From contig JAJEKV010000025.1 in the NCBI GenBank assembly GCA_021234155.1, positions 1,629,995 to 1,693,994 on the forward strand: a stretch of DNA of 64,000 nucleotides, given 5' to 3'. Of the stretch, positions 45,900 through 55,599 are shown piece after piece; within the stretch, counting starts at the first letter, position 1, and every line of letters begins with the position of its first letter. The notes below the pieces were generated by a model, which did no database searches, was not told the origin of the DNA, and was given only the letters and a program-made list of their open reading frames with translations. The stretch comes from Isoetes taiwanensis. Lineage: Eukaryota; Streptophyta; Lycopodiopsida; Isoetales; Isoetaceae. The position numbers and the translations under genes are program-made.

Positions 45900-47115
45900 A
45901 TTTTCCTACAAGTACCTAGGGGTGGAGTTCCCCTCCTCGCTCTGCTGGGAGGCGTCTATCCGCTTATGGGTGACAAAGTGAAAGCGCTTTATGCCATCTT
46001 GAACAACAAATCACCGTGTGAGCTATATGATTGGGGCCATCGGTCACATCTGTTCCGCACCGGGTCGAGCCCGCCCCTTCAGCACGGGTCGAGGTTTGGG
46101 GCCCGGTCGCCTCTTTGGCGACACGGAATGACTTGGAGCAGTGCGTAAAGGCATTTTTGGCACGGGCACTTGGGTGAAACCTTCAGTCCCTATCAAATTC
46201 TGCTGCAGAAATCGATTCTTGCCGCCACGGCAGCCCTTGATAGACACACATCGTCTATTTTCGAAAAGTGGTTACTATGGGTGATGCTCGGCTCCGCGAC
46301 CGGGCTTACATCGTGGCCATGAGTCCGCAAATGCTTAGGGCCCATTGGAGGGGTAAGAGAGATCGGTGGTTCGCCAGATGGAACGTCGGAGAACCTGATG
46401 CGCATCTGGGCGCAACGTCGTGGCGACCGCGGGGAGTACCTAGATGCTTGTTTCCTTGGCAAGCTCACGGGACCCCATTGCTCTAGAGCAGGTCAAAATG
46501 GCCCATTACAAGGAGCACATCAACCCCGTGTTAGCCCGGGCCCACAGCTCTACTACCGTTCCCGGTACCGCCCTAAAAAGCTGCGACTCATTGCCTCCAT
46601 TCGCATACGGTGCCCACCATCTTCGCATGTCGAGGCGGCCGGTGGATTGGGGAGCCCCCCCAGACAAGCTCGTCGCTCTTTGTCAAACGGGTGCCATTGA
46701 GGATGAGTCTCACACTTTCCGAGTTGCCCGCTTGGTCCGATCCGGGCGGATACGCTCCCCTTAGTGCGGGCCGGACGTGCCCTTGCATTTGCCGATGAAC
46801 ACACCGCGGTCGTGCCACGGGGTCATACATCCGAGGTAATCGGACTCCGCGAGGTCACCTTTGCCCCTTTGGTGTCCGTGACTAGGCACTTCTGGGGTGG
46901 TGCATGATTTGATATATTGGGATGTTTCGCATTTTATATGATTAGCACGCTTTGTCACAGTGATTGATTCCGCCACGGTTTTTCCTCGAAAACCCTTCGG
47001 GCGGGGGTTTTTAATCCGGCAATGAATCCGCTTGTTTAGCGTTTTGTATTGGGTCCCATAGACCGATTGGTCTCCGTGGACGATAAAAGTACCTTCCTTC
47101 CTTCCTTCCTTCCTT
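45900..47115 (+). mobile_element. 5'-truncated LINE inserted in an older LINE
   Basis: Starts at the equivalent of SYKYLGVEFPSS (45903). It carries a heavily frameshifted ORF2 C-terminus: ALEQVKMAHYKEHINPVLAR near 46490, and AIEDESHTFRVA near 46690, with the first Cys of the zinc motif altered. It ends with a G/C-rich stem-loop (46975-47018), the hairpin AGACC-GATT-GGTCT (47060-47073), GACGATAAAAG and a (CCTT)n tail to 47115. Small deletions rather than long decay explain most frame breaks. Confidence 0.8.
47060..47073 (+). promoter_or_regulatory. LINE 3'-end hairpin, covariant stem
   Basis: AGACC-GATT-GGTCT. Relative to the copy at 3232, the central pair G-C is A-T here, changed on both sides. 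Confidence 0.7.
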
Positions 47116-47850
47116 TACCCATAACCTACCCCCTTGAATGTATGCACGCTTTCCCGCTTCTTTGTACGCCTGCATCTTTTGCAATTTGCCCCTAAATTCC
47201 TCCTCCTGCTACTGCTGCGTGAGATGATCATTTAACCAAAGCTTCCGCCCTTTAAGCGTGCTCCTGTTAAACGTGACTCGTTCCCAAGCTTGTAAATTTT
47301 GGAACTTAGTAATAATTGGCCTCGATTTACCTTCTTGCCTCTTTCCCACAAGGAAATAGCTAACAAAACTAGGATCATGTAAATGCATTGTATTTTCAAA
47401 GAAATCATTTGTTGCTTTTGTCATATCTACCTCTTCTTCAAAAAGACCTAAAAGCTTAATATTCAATTGCTTATTAGCGCGGGCTTGTTCATCTCTCATA
47501 ACATTGCTAACACAAGACTCCATATGCTCAACAATTTTTTCTACTTTGCCTTTGCCTTCTACATCTCTATTCTCCTGATTAATTTTCATCTTCTCTACAT
47601 GATTTCCCATTGCTCCCAGCTTTTCTTCCACAAGATTTTAATTCAGCGTTGATGGAAATAAGCTCTTGTTTCAGACTCCCAATTTCTTTTTGAAATTGAA
47701 TAACCTGTTCTTGCAATTGAAGCTTTTCCATGTCCTGAGCTACCAGTCGTGCATCCTTAGCATCCCGCCGTGACTGTAATTGAGGAAGACGAGCATCAAT
47801 TTTTTTTTTATATCTGTTTTTGTGCCATCAGTGTTTATCACTGTCAGCAG
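47116..47850 (-). pseudogene. LINE ORF1, older copy
   Basis: Minus strand, beginning with a coiled-coil stretch near 47780-47640 (DMEKLQLQEQVIQFQKEIGS then LKQELISINAELK). After a frameshift the frame 47631-47209 gives KQLNIKLLGLFEEEVDMTKA (the RRM-type strand), RPIITKFQNLQAWERVTFNR, then STLKGRKLWLNDHLTQQ. The C-terminus QEEEFRGKLQKMQAYKEAGK is reached just before the LINE insertion. This ORF1 belongs to a different subfamily from that at 37499-38449; the N-terminal half is not alignable by eye. Confidence 0.65.
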
Positions 47851-48047
47851 AAGCGGCAGTAGTCGCCACTCAGAATCTGCCTTTGCTGAAATGTTTATTC
47901 GATGCTCCCACATTCAATGTGATATGTGTTAATGCTTATGATGTCAAGTTAGTGGAATGATATTTGATCACATCTATCTTCCTTGATATGTGAGCATGGT
48001 AATTTTAAGTGTTTATATTAATGCTTTAAATTATACAAGAAGTTTGT

Positions 48048-48089
48048 CGCGGCAGCCAAGGCCGCCGCGTACATTTCTTTTTTTTTAGT
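48048..48089 (+). other. Possible Helitron 3' terminus: hairpin plus TTAGT
   Basis: CGCGGCAGCC-AA-GGCCGCCGCG is a stem-loop with one mismatch, followed after about 15 nt by TTTTTAGT. Helitrons end in a short GC hairpin 10-15 nt before CTRRT. The final C is T here. A closely similar hairpin with the same flanks (ACATTTCT) is at 54629-54650 on the opposite strand. Confidence 0.4.
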
Positions 48090-48462
48090 TGTTTTATTGA
48101 GAAGTATGTTTGATGTCCAAGCACTGTCTAAGAGTATGAAGTTGCAAATTTTTGGAGAGAGTTGAATGGAAACAAAGTAATGAAGCATTTATTATAGTTA
48201 TAAGGGAAAAAGTGCATACATGGTTGAATGAAGTTGCCTCATAAGGGGTTATAATGAATCTAGGACGATTTTAAGCTGGCTATTTTGTTTAGCAAAGTAT
48301 TGCATTCAGTTGAGTAATCAACGGGCTGATTGTTCGAATAGCAATCTTTTATCTTTGCCTATTCATGTAGCTAGTTTGAACGACCGTTACATGGAATATT
48401 CGAGGAGTCCAGTTGGTTTTTGGATTTCTGTCTGGTACGTTGCTGGATCCATGGTGCGAATC

Positions 48463-49761
48463 GTGGATATCTCATCAGCAGTGCCAAATATTTGCTCAGC
48501 TTATTCGTTAAAGATTGATGCCCAGGCTTCTCCAGTTGAATCTGTTAATTTTGCTTGGAAAACATACCTGGTAATATTGTAACAGGAAAAGTGTGGTCAA
48601 GCAATGTAATTGAATATAAGTTTTTTGCGAATACCTTTTGGATGTTTCGGTGTTCATGTAGCATGTTTCGCACCAAAAGTGAGAGTCTCTTTCGGTTACC
48701 TTCTTATGCATGAAGTGCACGCCTGGTACCACATAGTTTGATCTGGATTGATGTAGCTTATGCAAGCTTGCACAATGAAGTTTATAGGCTTTGTGGAGTA
48801 AAGATGAATGAATAAATATATGGGAAGAAGATTGGAAGTGGAATGTTGTGGAAATAGAATACCTTGTCGTCAGTTACTGCGAGTGCGTTAATATCAGCTA
48901 AGAATGTGTACGTGTGTTGAGTAGACTCAGATGTTGAGGTTGTTTGGCAGCGGGTTGTTGGGCTCCTGGGGATGTGTATGTTGCTGTTCTTCCTTGGTTG
49001 TCGTACCTTGAAAATGACATGGATATTAGTGAGTTAGTAGTTTTGTTGTAAATATGTGGAAGTTGAATGTATTACCAGGAGCGTTCATGTGCGACAACAA
49101 TGTCCGGGTTAATCTCTAGTATGCTCGTATTTGTTGTGGATAGGGATAGACCTAGATGAAATCGTTTTAGGACTTTAAGAAGAGATATAAATTTATGATG
49201 TAGCTTTGAATTCATTGGCTCGAAGGTGCGTGATTTTGACTATTGGAGATTCTGTGAGAATTGTGAATAATTTTTGTCCAGCTTGCAGAGCTAGTTCAGC
49301 CCACAAGGTTACTCCGATGTTCTTTCGGCTGTAAATGTGCGGTAGAATTAGTATGAAATAAGGAGTAAGTTATTTTGTATATGTTACCTTTCATCATGAA
49401 TTGTTATGTCTCGTCTTGGGACCTCTTTATTGTCAAGTTTTCTTCGAGTGGCACCTAGTGTGGACACACTAGAAAGAACTCCAATGACATCTAAAGATGG
49501 TGTTCCAAAGATTATGTGTAACGTATGATTGCAATAGAAGGGATAGATCTTTCTAATGAGGGTTTGTGAGTTCATGTATGGTGCCAGTTGATCCAGCTTG
49601 GTAAACTCTTGCTGCATTAAGGGTATTTCAGTGTTTTCTGCTTCATCGTCTGGGGCTTGCTCTATGGTCGAAGTGATATTCAGCGTGAGCTCATAATCAT
49701 TGTCTAGATTCGAGTATCTTCGATTGGCATGGTGGACCAAGCCCTTGGAGATGTAATAGAC
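48463..49761 (-). pseudogene. RPA1: Replication protein A large subunit (RPA1-type), multi-exon, damaged
   Basis: RPA1 binds single-stranded DNA in replication and repair; plant Helitrons often carry an RPA1-like gene. Exon 49761-49388: VYYISKGLVHHANRRYSNLD, then SLDVIGVLSSVSTLGATRRK and RRDITIHDE (DBD-B). Exon 49329-49205: NIGVTLWAELALQAGQKLFT. Exon 49151-49076: STTNTSILEINPDIVVAHER. Exon 49007-48863 is weaker and has a stop. Exon about 48757-48638: INPDQTMWYQACTSC, then HFWCETCYMNTETSK, the C-x2-C pairs of the DBD-C zinc finger. Exon from 48571: YVFQAKLTDSTGEAWASIFN. GT-AG borders are visible. A stop after FNE, one frameshift in the zinc finger and no DBD-A make it non-functional. It may be Helitron-borne or a host copy. 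Confidence 0.8.
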
Positions 49762-49878
49762 CTAAAAAAATGATGGGAAGTAGTTAAGCCAATTTTTTTT
49801 CTCCTAGGAAGTTTTGATGGGAGATGTCTTGATACCCGACATCTTCTCGATGCTGGTTGTCCTTCATCTGAGTCTAAT

Positions 49879-50560
49879 TCACGAAGAGGTGGCTCGTATA
49901 TGATGCCTATATATATAAGGTGGTGTTAGTTTTGTGTTAGTTTTCTTTTTGTTATGGGTTGGTTCAGTGGGGTATTTTTGGGAATAGAATCCACGTGTGG
50001 GTTGTGAAGTGTGAGTTGCTATTGATGGAGAAACATCTGTAAGTATGTGCAACATCTGTCCTTTGTGAAGTATTTCTTTGGTGACGGGTAACCTGGTTAA
50101 CCATGTTGTAGTTATGCTGGGCTGATGTGCACAGATGAGGATCGTTGACTGGAAAGTGGCCTTGGGATTGAACAAAGTTGAAAGCTTGATTGGTAATTAT
50201 TGTGAGATGAGAAAAAAGGGTGGAGGAAAAGAGCGGAGTATGTCTCGTGAAAATAAGCCTGAGAAACAGAAGGTAGCATACGGGGGACACCATACAGAAG
50301 AAGTTATGACATGCATCGCGGAGGATGACATGTGGATATGTCTATTATTAATAGAAATGTAAGGTTAAAGTGGAAGCAACACCATCGAAAAGAACTTATG
50401 ATGTGCAAAGATGTAATGTAAGCGGATAATGGTTGACTCATGCTGGTGCCATAAAGAATGTGAAATGAGACTTGAATGTTTTTTACGACCTTACGTATAT
50501 GTAGGTTGGTGTTTTCAAGCATGTGTAGTGAGTTTTCAGTTCGAGTGTAAGTTAATGATA
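49879..50560. other. Region upstream of the RPA1-like locus, unassigned
   Basis: On the minus strand an open frame (50175-49879) continues upstream of the RPA1-like exons and might include a degraded N-terminal part, but I could not match it to a domain. Nothing else is seen. Confidence 0.3.
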
Positions 50561-50589
50561 CGTTCGTTATGCATGCGTGTTTCTAGGTT

Positions 50590-51561
50590 CCATTGGTATG
50601 CACGGAGAAACAAATTGTTCATTGCCACAGGAGACTTCAGAGAAGTCAGACCCGTGGTCAAAGGAGCCGAACGAACATCAATTATTAATGCATCGATAAA
50701 ATCATCCCACCTATGGAAATCATTCAAAGTAATTAGACTTTACGAACCAATTCGAAATGCTGGGGACTCAGATTTGCTTGAATTCGTAGACAAGATTGGG
50801 AATGATTACGAGCACAAAATGGTCTCCATAGATATATTCAATACAACTACGCCCATTGTAGGAGCAATTGAATTTCTTTTCCTTCTAAGCATTCTACAAG
50901 ATCCGATAGCTTGTGAAAAGCGAGCATTCTTATCCCCTTTAAACAAACACGTGGACGAACTAAACCAGCACCTCCTAGAATTAGTACCAACGAACAACCA
51001 GACTTATTACAGCTACGATCATACACTGAAGAAGATCAAGTAGTGGAAGATCATCCATATGCGACTGCAGACTTCCTAATGAATTTCACACATTCAGGAA
51101 TACAAGACCACGAAGTCAAACTAAAAAAAGGTGAAGTATGTCACGTGATGAAATGTTTGGACATCGACAAAGGGCTTGTGAAAAACGCAAGAGTCATAAT
51201 TGAGTCATTACATGACAAATTTGTCATAGCTAAAATTATTGGCTCAACGACACAACTAGAGCAGAATAGCTTCCCAATATCTCGTGTCGATTTCTTTTAC
51301 CAACCTGAAAATCGACCTTGGACAATCCATAGATGCCAATTACCCTTAAGACTTGCATATTCCACCACTTTCAATAGTTGTCAGGGATTGACACTAGACC
51401 ATAGTTATAGATTTGCGTACAAATGTATTTGCACATGGACAACTATACACTGCAATGACACGTATAAGATAAGAAAAAGACAGGATGTGCTCGTTTTACT
51501 TGCAGAGGACAACGTTACTCATGAGACGACTAACGTTATCTACAAAGAGTTATTAGAATGA
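50590..51561 (+). pseudogene. Helitron PIF1-type helicase, C-terminal half
   Basis: Pif1-family helicase unwinds DNA in Helitron rolling-circle transposition. The first frame reads NKLFIATGDFREVRPVVKGA (motif III-like GDFRQ.LPVV), SIIKSS-type SHLWKSFKVIRL, and LSPLNKHVDELNQHLLELVP (motif IV region, NxxVDxLN). After a frameshift near 51035 the second frame gives FLMNFTHSGIQDHEVKLKKG, NSFPISRVDFFYQPENR, then LPLRLAYSTTFNSCQGLTLD (motif VI, LAFAMTINKSQGQTL in the family). No Walker A or B is present. Those motifs lie on the minus strand at 54740-55181, and the two halves do not overlap. Confidence 0.85.
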
Positions 51562-51564
51562 CAA

Positions 51565-52650
51565 TGATATAATGTTTTTTTGTTCATGAAAAAATACTAT
51601 GTACAAAACTACCCCTTTATAATTATGTGTTAGAGATAGATATAGATAGCGCGACAAAAAAAAAAAAGAAAATGTCAACAAAATTTCCAATCCTATATAT
51701 TGACATGATGTACTACTATGTACAAAAGCAATATCATCAAGACATATATAATTATGTTTCCTTAGATTCGATTCTTTTATGCCTTTGATATTTTTGTGAC
51801 ACGTGCCCAGTCTTTTTCCTGGGTACAACCGCCGGTAAAATTTTCCGACGGATTTGTGGAAGCCCTGCCTGTGGAAGCCCTGCACTTAAAAATGCGGCTG
51901 GGCCTGGAGCAGCCCCAAACCGGCAGCCCCAAAGTGATGGGCGGGAGAGCCAGAGCATCAGGGATGGGGGAGGTGCCCAAGAAATGGAAGGGCCAGTGCG
52001 AGGAAGGGAAAAATTCTCGGCAAAAAACTGCGAGCAAGGGTTTATTACAAGGGATTCGCAGGGCCGTGCTTCGATCGTTGTTGCAGGTAGATTTGAATGC
52101 AAGTCTTTTTGGATTGGCCGCCGGAGTAGCGCAGGGTATGGTGCCTGAATCGCTCTGTACAAAGTTTGCTGGGCAGCGGTAACCTTATCGCCGCTGTTGC
52201 ATTTGGAGCAGCGGGAAGCTCATGGCAACAAAGTTTCTTTCCATTCCTGATAAATCATCCCGCTGCAGCCTGATCTAGTGTGGTTGCAGATCACGTGAAA
52301 ACCGCTTCAAGGAAAAGCCGCAATGGTCTCTCATCACTGTCATTTCAGGAACAGATGTGGAAGAAGTTGTAGCGGCTGCAGCTGCAGCTTTCCCTGCGGC
52401 ATTTTTTGCCCGAAGCCTTTCCTGAAATCTTTTGCTTTTTGCATAGTTTGCTTTGCTCGGCAGGCTCGTCACATAAAGGGCTTTAAACAAGCAATTTCAA
52501 TGAGTCTGTAGGTTTTCCCTGACTGTTAATAAGGAGTCTCTCACAGAAATTTTTTATATTAGCATTTATGACAACAACAGGTTTAATGTTAGTCATGGTA
52601 CCGAAAGAATTGAACACTTGACGGAGATAGAATTGATGCAATTCACACTC
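51565..52650. other. Unassigned DNA between helicase half and OEP24 fragment
   Basis: 51796-52182 (+) is an open frame of 128 codons whose C-terminal GIRRAVLRSLLQVDLNASLF then GLAAGVAQGMVPE looks protein-like but is unrecognised. 52490-52275 (-) has an Ala-rich frame. Neither is supported as a gene. Confidence 0.3.
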
Positions 52651-52657
52651 ACAGGCT

Positions 52658-53130
52658 CAAGAAATTATTTGAATCTGCACACGCCGGAGATCTTAAGCTC
52701 AAAGCATCCCTTCCCGTCGAGAGCCTTTCTCTCGGTATCAAAAACCTGGCCGTTTCCGTTTAGACTATGATATTATAGAACGCTCCCCCAGTTTCCAGTT
52801 CCAGAGCTCTGCCACTCTTGCCGGAAGACCTATTCAGGTTATGTATGATCATAAGCAGAAGGAAAATAATACATCTTTTGGCGCTTCTTTGGCAGTCGAT
52901 CATCAGAACATGGTTTCTTTTAAGTATCGATTTGATTCTGGAACAGGGGAAATGAAATATTCTTATACACATGCAGAAGGGGATGCAATTTTGGAGCCAG
53001 GGTTTGATTTTGGATCAAATACTGGAGTTAGTTTGTGGAAGAAGCTTTCTGATGAGGATATTGTTGTCTAAATATGATGGTTTGCAGAAGAGTGTGACTT
53101 TTGATTGGAGCAGGCCCTTTTCCTTCTGCA
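52658..53130 (+). pseudogene. OEP24: Outer envelope pore protein 24 (OEP24)-like fragment
   Basis: OEP24 is a beta-barrel solute channel of the plastid outer envelope, about 210 residues. The region reads AGDLKLKASLPVESLSLGIK then NLAVSV, matching AGD.KLRAT...L.VEKPG. After a break near 52755 (stop; a few residues of the VEKPGSF block are lost) it reads RLDYDIIERSPSFQFQSSAT, LAGRPIQVMYDHKQKENNTS, SFKYRFDSGTGEMKYSYTHA and GVSLWKKLSDEDIVV. A second frameshift at about 53066 leads to KYDGLQKSVTFDWSRPFSFC. The order and content match the family almost end to end without introns, apart from the first strands. The C-terminal 20-25 residues are lost. It is a broken copy inside Helitron DNA. Confidence 0.7.
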
Positions 53131-53942
53131 AGATAGCCATTGCCCAGCAGGTCCTTTTCCTTTTGCACAGCCCATATATTCATGATTCGGAGCCGCCCCT
53201 CTTAAATCTCAGACAGGTCCTTCTGCCGGGAATCATCCGGCCTACTGCTCGCTGGAAATCGGCAGCTCTAGAGCCGTGGCTCAAACACATTCAGGTGGCT
53301 CCCCGATTTTAGGGGTGCTCTTTGTTTAGACAAAATTGACCCACATTTTTTTGGGAATGAAACTTCATAGCTTGGTCTGTAGAAAGGTATATTTTGTGAT
53401 ATTGACAGAAATGATCTTCGGTAGTAAAAAAAGCCCCAGAGGTAAAAGTGGAAAGATAATGTTGTGGCCGCTCAGTTATAGAAAAGATACGTGGCAAATT
53501 GAGTAGACTGGAGCTTGTGTCTTCATAAGTGATCGCAGCAGGAAATGAGAAATGTTAACATCTCTTACATCCGTAATTTAGATCCGGAGTTAACATCTTA
53601 ACAACTCTAGGCATTTTTTATTGGGGCCAAGGTTATGGCTGTGCACGAACAGTGTTGTGGTGCAGGATTTTGGCTCTACATAGCCATTATCATTGGACTA
53701 GTTGCTTTTGCAGGCCTGATGTCGGGACTAACCCTAGGTCTTATGTCAGACCTCGTAGACTTGGAAATTTTAATGAAGTCTGGTGAACCAAAAGATCGAA
53801 AGCATGCAAGTGAGTCTCCCCATATCATATAGTAGCAATGTCGTTTGACTATTTGGGTTGAAGGCTATTAGTATAGTATTTAATGGATCAATATTGGCGA
53901 GCTCAGGTGTACCTTAGTTAGTTGTTGTTAGTATCTTTCACT

Positions 53943-54033
53943 TGAATGATTTGAGAAGTGAGAGAGTGAGATTTTTGAAACTGGTCTGAATGATTTGAGA
54001 AGTGAGAGAGTGAGATTTTTGAAACTGGTCTGA
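53943..54033. repeat. Tandem duplication, 45 bp x 2
   Basis: Two perfect adjacent copies of tgaatgatttgagaagtgag...aaactggtc lie in the intron of the CNNM-like fragment. Confidence 0.9.
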
Positions 54034-54119
54034 ATTGTGTTGAACAATGTGCGCAGGACTCATTTGAGCGTTTATTTGTCACAGTGAAGATATACCCAGT
54101 TGTGAAAAACCAGCACCTA

Positions 54120-54181
54120 TTGCTTTGCACACTCCTCATCTGCAATGCACTTGCTTTGCACACTCCTCATCTGCAATGCAC
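54120..54181. repeat. 31-bp tandem duplication in exon 2 of the CNNM-like fragment
   Basis: Two identical units beginning ttgctttgcacactcctcat. Because 31 is not a multiple of three it breaks the frame. Confidence 0.9.
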
Positions 54182-54628
54182 TTGCAATGGAGGTACGTAA
54201 ATGTAGATATTGAACATTGAAGAACGTGGTCGTACTTAGCAACCAATCTAGCATAAAAGCACATACTTCATCTGCAATATAAAATCTGCACCCAAAAGAT
54301 AAATAGGCAGTGAAACATATGGCAAGAATACAGGTTCAACTCCTGCATGTTTTCCCTATTGATTTAGTTGAAATCCAGTTATTGTATCCAAGGCTGGTAA
54401 TATCTAAAATATCTTATGTACTGTCATTTTTCGTTTGCAAGTGGGATAGAACAAAACAAATGGTTGTGGCGGCCAAAAGCATGGCTTTTGAGTTTTTTGA
54501 AAAATAATTTGAAGATTTGAGTTCTCCAACTTAAACACATTTGGTTCGATTTTGCAAGCCCATAACTGAGATCCTTTTTGACTTGATACAAAAATTTAAC
54601 TTGCTGCGAGTTAGGCAAGAGAAATGTT

Positions 54629-54650
54629 CGCGGCGGCCTTGGCCGCCGCG
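54629..54650 (-). other. GC hairpin, possible Helitron terminus
   Basis: CGCGGCGGCC-TT-GGCCGCCGCG, a perfect 10-bp stem with a two-base loop. On the minus strand it is followed by GAACATTTCTCTTGCCTAAC, so CTAA occurs about 15 nt after the stem, as in Helitron 3' ends. It lies about 90 bp beyond the truncated minus-strand helicase. Confidence 0.45.
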
Positions 54651-54739
54651 ATAAATTTCTCATATCAATAATAATATCGCCAACTTTGCATCTCTATTGC
54701 TAGAAGAACATAGAATTCGTTTTCTATATATTCATTCAA

Positions 54740-55580
54740 AAAAGAGATAAAATTTATTTTTTGCTAACTCAATTATACCATTTATCTTAATTGCCAATGT
54801 TGGTTCCATAAATTGCTGTAGCAACTTGTTAACACTTTCGATAACGGCCTTGTTCGCCATTGGAAACTCATCCCAAATTATAATCTTCGCCTCTCTTATA
54901 AGTGTTGCGGATGCCGAATTCCTATCCATAAGAGAATGCAATCCTGTGTTATTTTCGGTGACTGGAATCTGGAATAATGAATGTGCAGTTCGACCTCCCG
55001 GATATAACAATGCGGCAAGTGTCGTTGTTCCACAGGGCAATGGAATGTTGCGGGTTCCTCGAACAAATAAGCAAATGGCATTAAGGATATAAGTTTTTCC
55101 AGTTCCCGCTTTTCCGCCGATGAAGATTGGTTGATCATGTCCATTTGTAGCGAGTATGCCTGTAATGTCTGTAGATTGCATGTTGGTTTTGATTCATTGA
55201 TGCTTCCATGTTCCTTACAACACATATATATGTTGGATGTTCAGAAAATTTTGCTAATTCACTTAATACTTCTTGGGAATATTGCACTGTGAATTGTATC
55301 CCAAATGCCGCTACGTTTGTTCCATGTTGAGTCAGAATTTTATTAGTCATATGTAGGCATTCATTAAAAGCAATGCCCTCGTTCTCTGAATATCGTTCTA
55401 GTAAGTCTTTGCTCATCTGTAGTTGGTATGTGTTCCATAAGTCTAGTGCAGGCGCTTGATCCAGGATAAGCATTGCAAACATGAATCTCAGTTGTGCTAG
55501 TACTAATGCAAGTGAAATTGCTTCCTCCATCACTATAGCCACCTCATTTGCCATTGGCAATAATCCCATAGCCTCTGCAG
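54740..55580 (-). pseudogene. Helitron PIF1-type helicase, N-terminal half
   Basis: The frame at 55181-54732 reads QPIFIGGKAGTGKTYILNAI (Walker A), TTTLAALLYPGGRTAHSLFQ (motif Ia region) and REAKIIIWDEFPMANKAVIE (Walker B, DE). After NKLLQQFMEP it runs into unrelated sequence. The upstream frame 55569-55135 holds the linker (LLERYSENEGIAFNECLHMT) that in Helitrons joins Rep to helicase; it is in another frame. Motifs III to VI are missing on this strand and are found at 50590-51561 on the plus strand. Confidence 0.85.
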
Positions 55581-55599
55581 TTTCATGATATGTGTCAAA

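Larger units (their letters stand above)
53635..54192 (+). pseudogene. CNNM/DUF21 (CBSDUF-type) membrane protein, first two exons
   Basis: Plant DUF21-CBS proteins are integral membrane proteins related to CNNM magnesium transport proteins. Exon 1 (53635-53809) starts MAVHEQCCGAGFWLYIAIII and continues GLVAFAGLMSGLTLGLMSDL then VDLEILMKSGEPKDRKHA, the first DUF21 membrane helix with its GLMSGLTLGLMS signature. A residue is missing after GLMS compared with the family. It ends at a GTGAGT donor. Exon 2 (54085-54192) follows TTTGTCACAG with KIYPVVKNQHLLLCTLLICN and ends at GGAG|GTACGT. A 31-bp tandem duplication (54120-54181) shifts the frame in exon 2. The rest of DUF21 and the CBS pair are absent downstream. 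Confidence 0.75.

Noticed and set aside
51796-52182. 128-codon plus-strand frame as a gene
   Set aside because: Parts look protein-like but I found no motif or splice context, and it lies in Helitron-captured DNA; left as unassigned.
52275-52490. Ala-rich minus-strand frame
   Set aside because: It reads GCTGCAGCTGCAGC-type low-complexity sequence; no domain.
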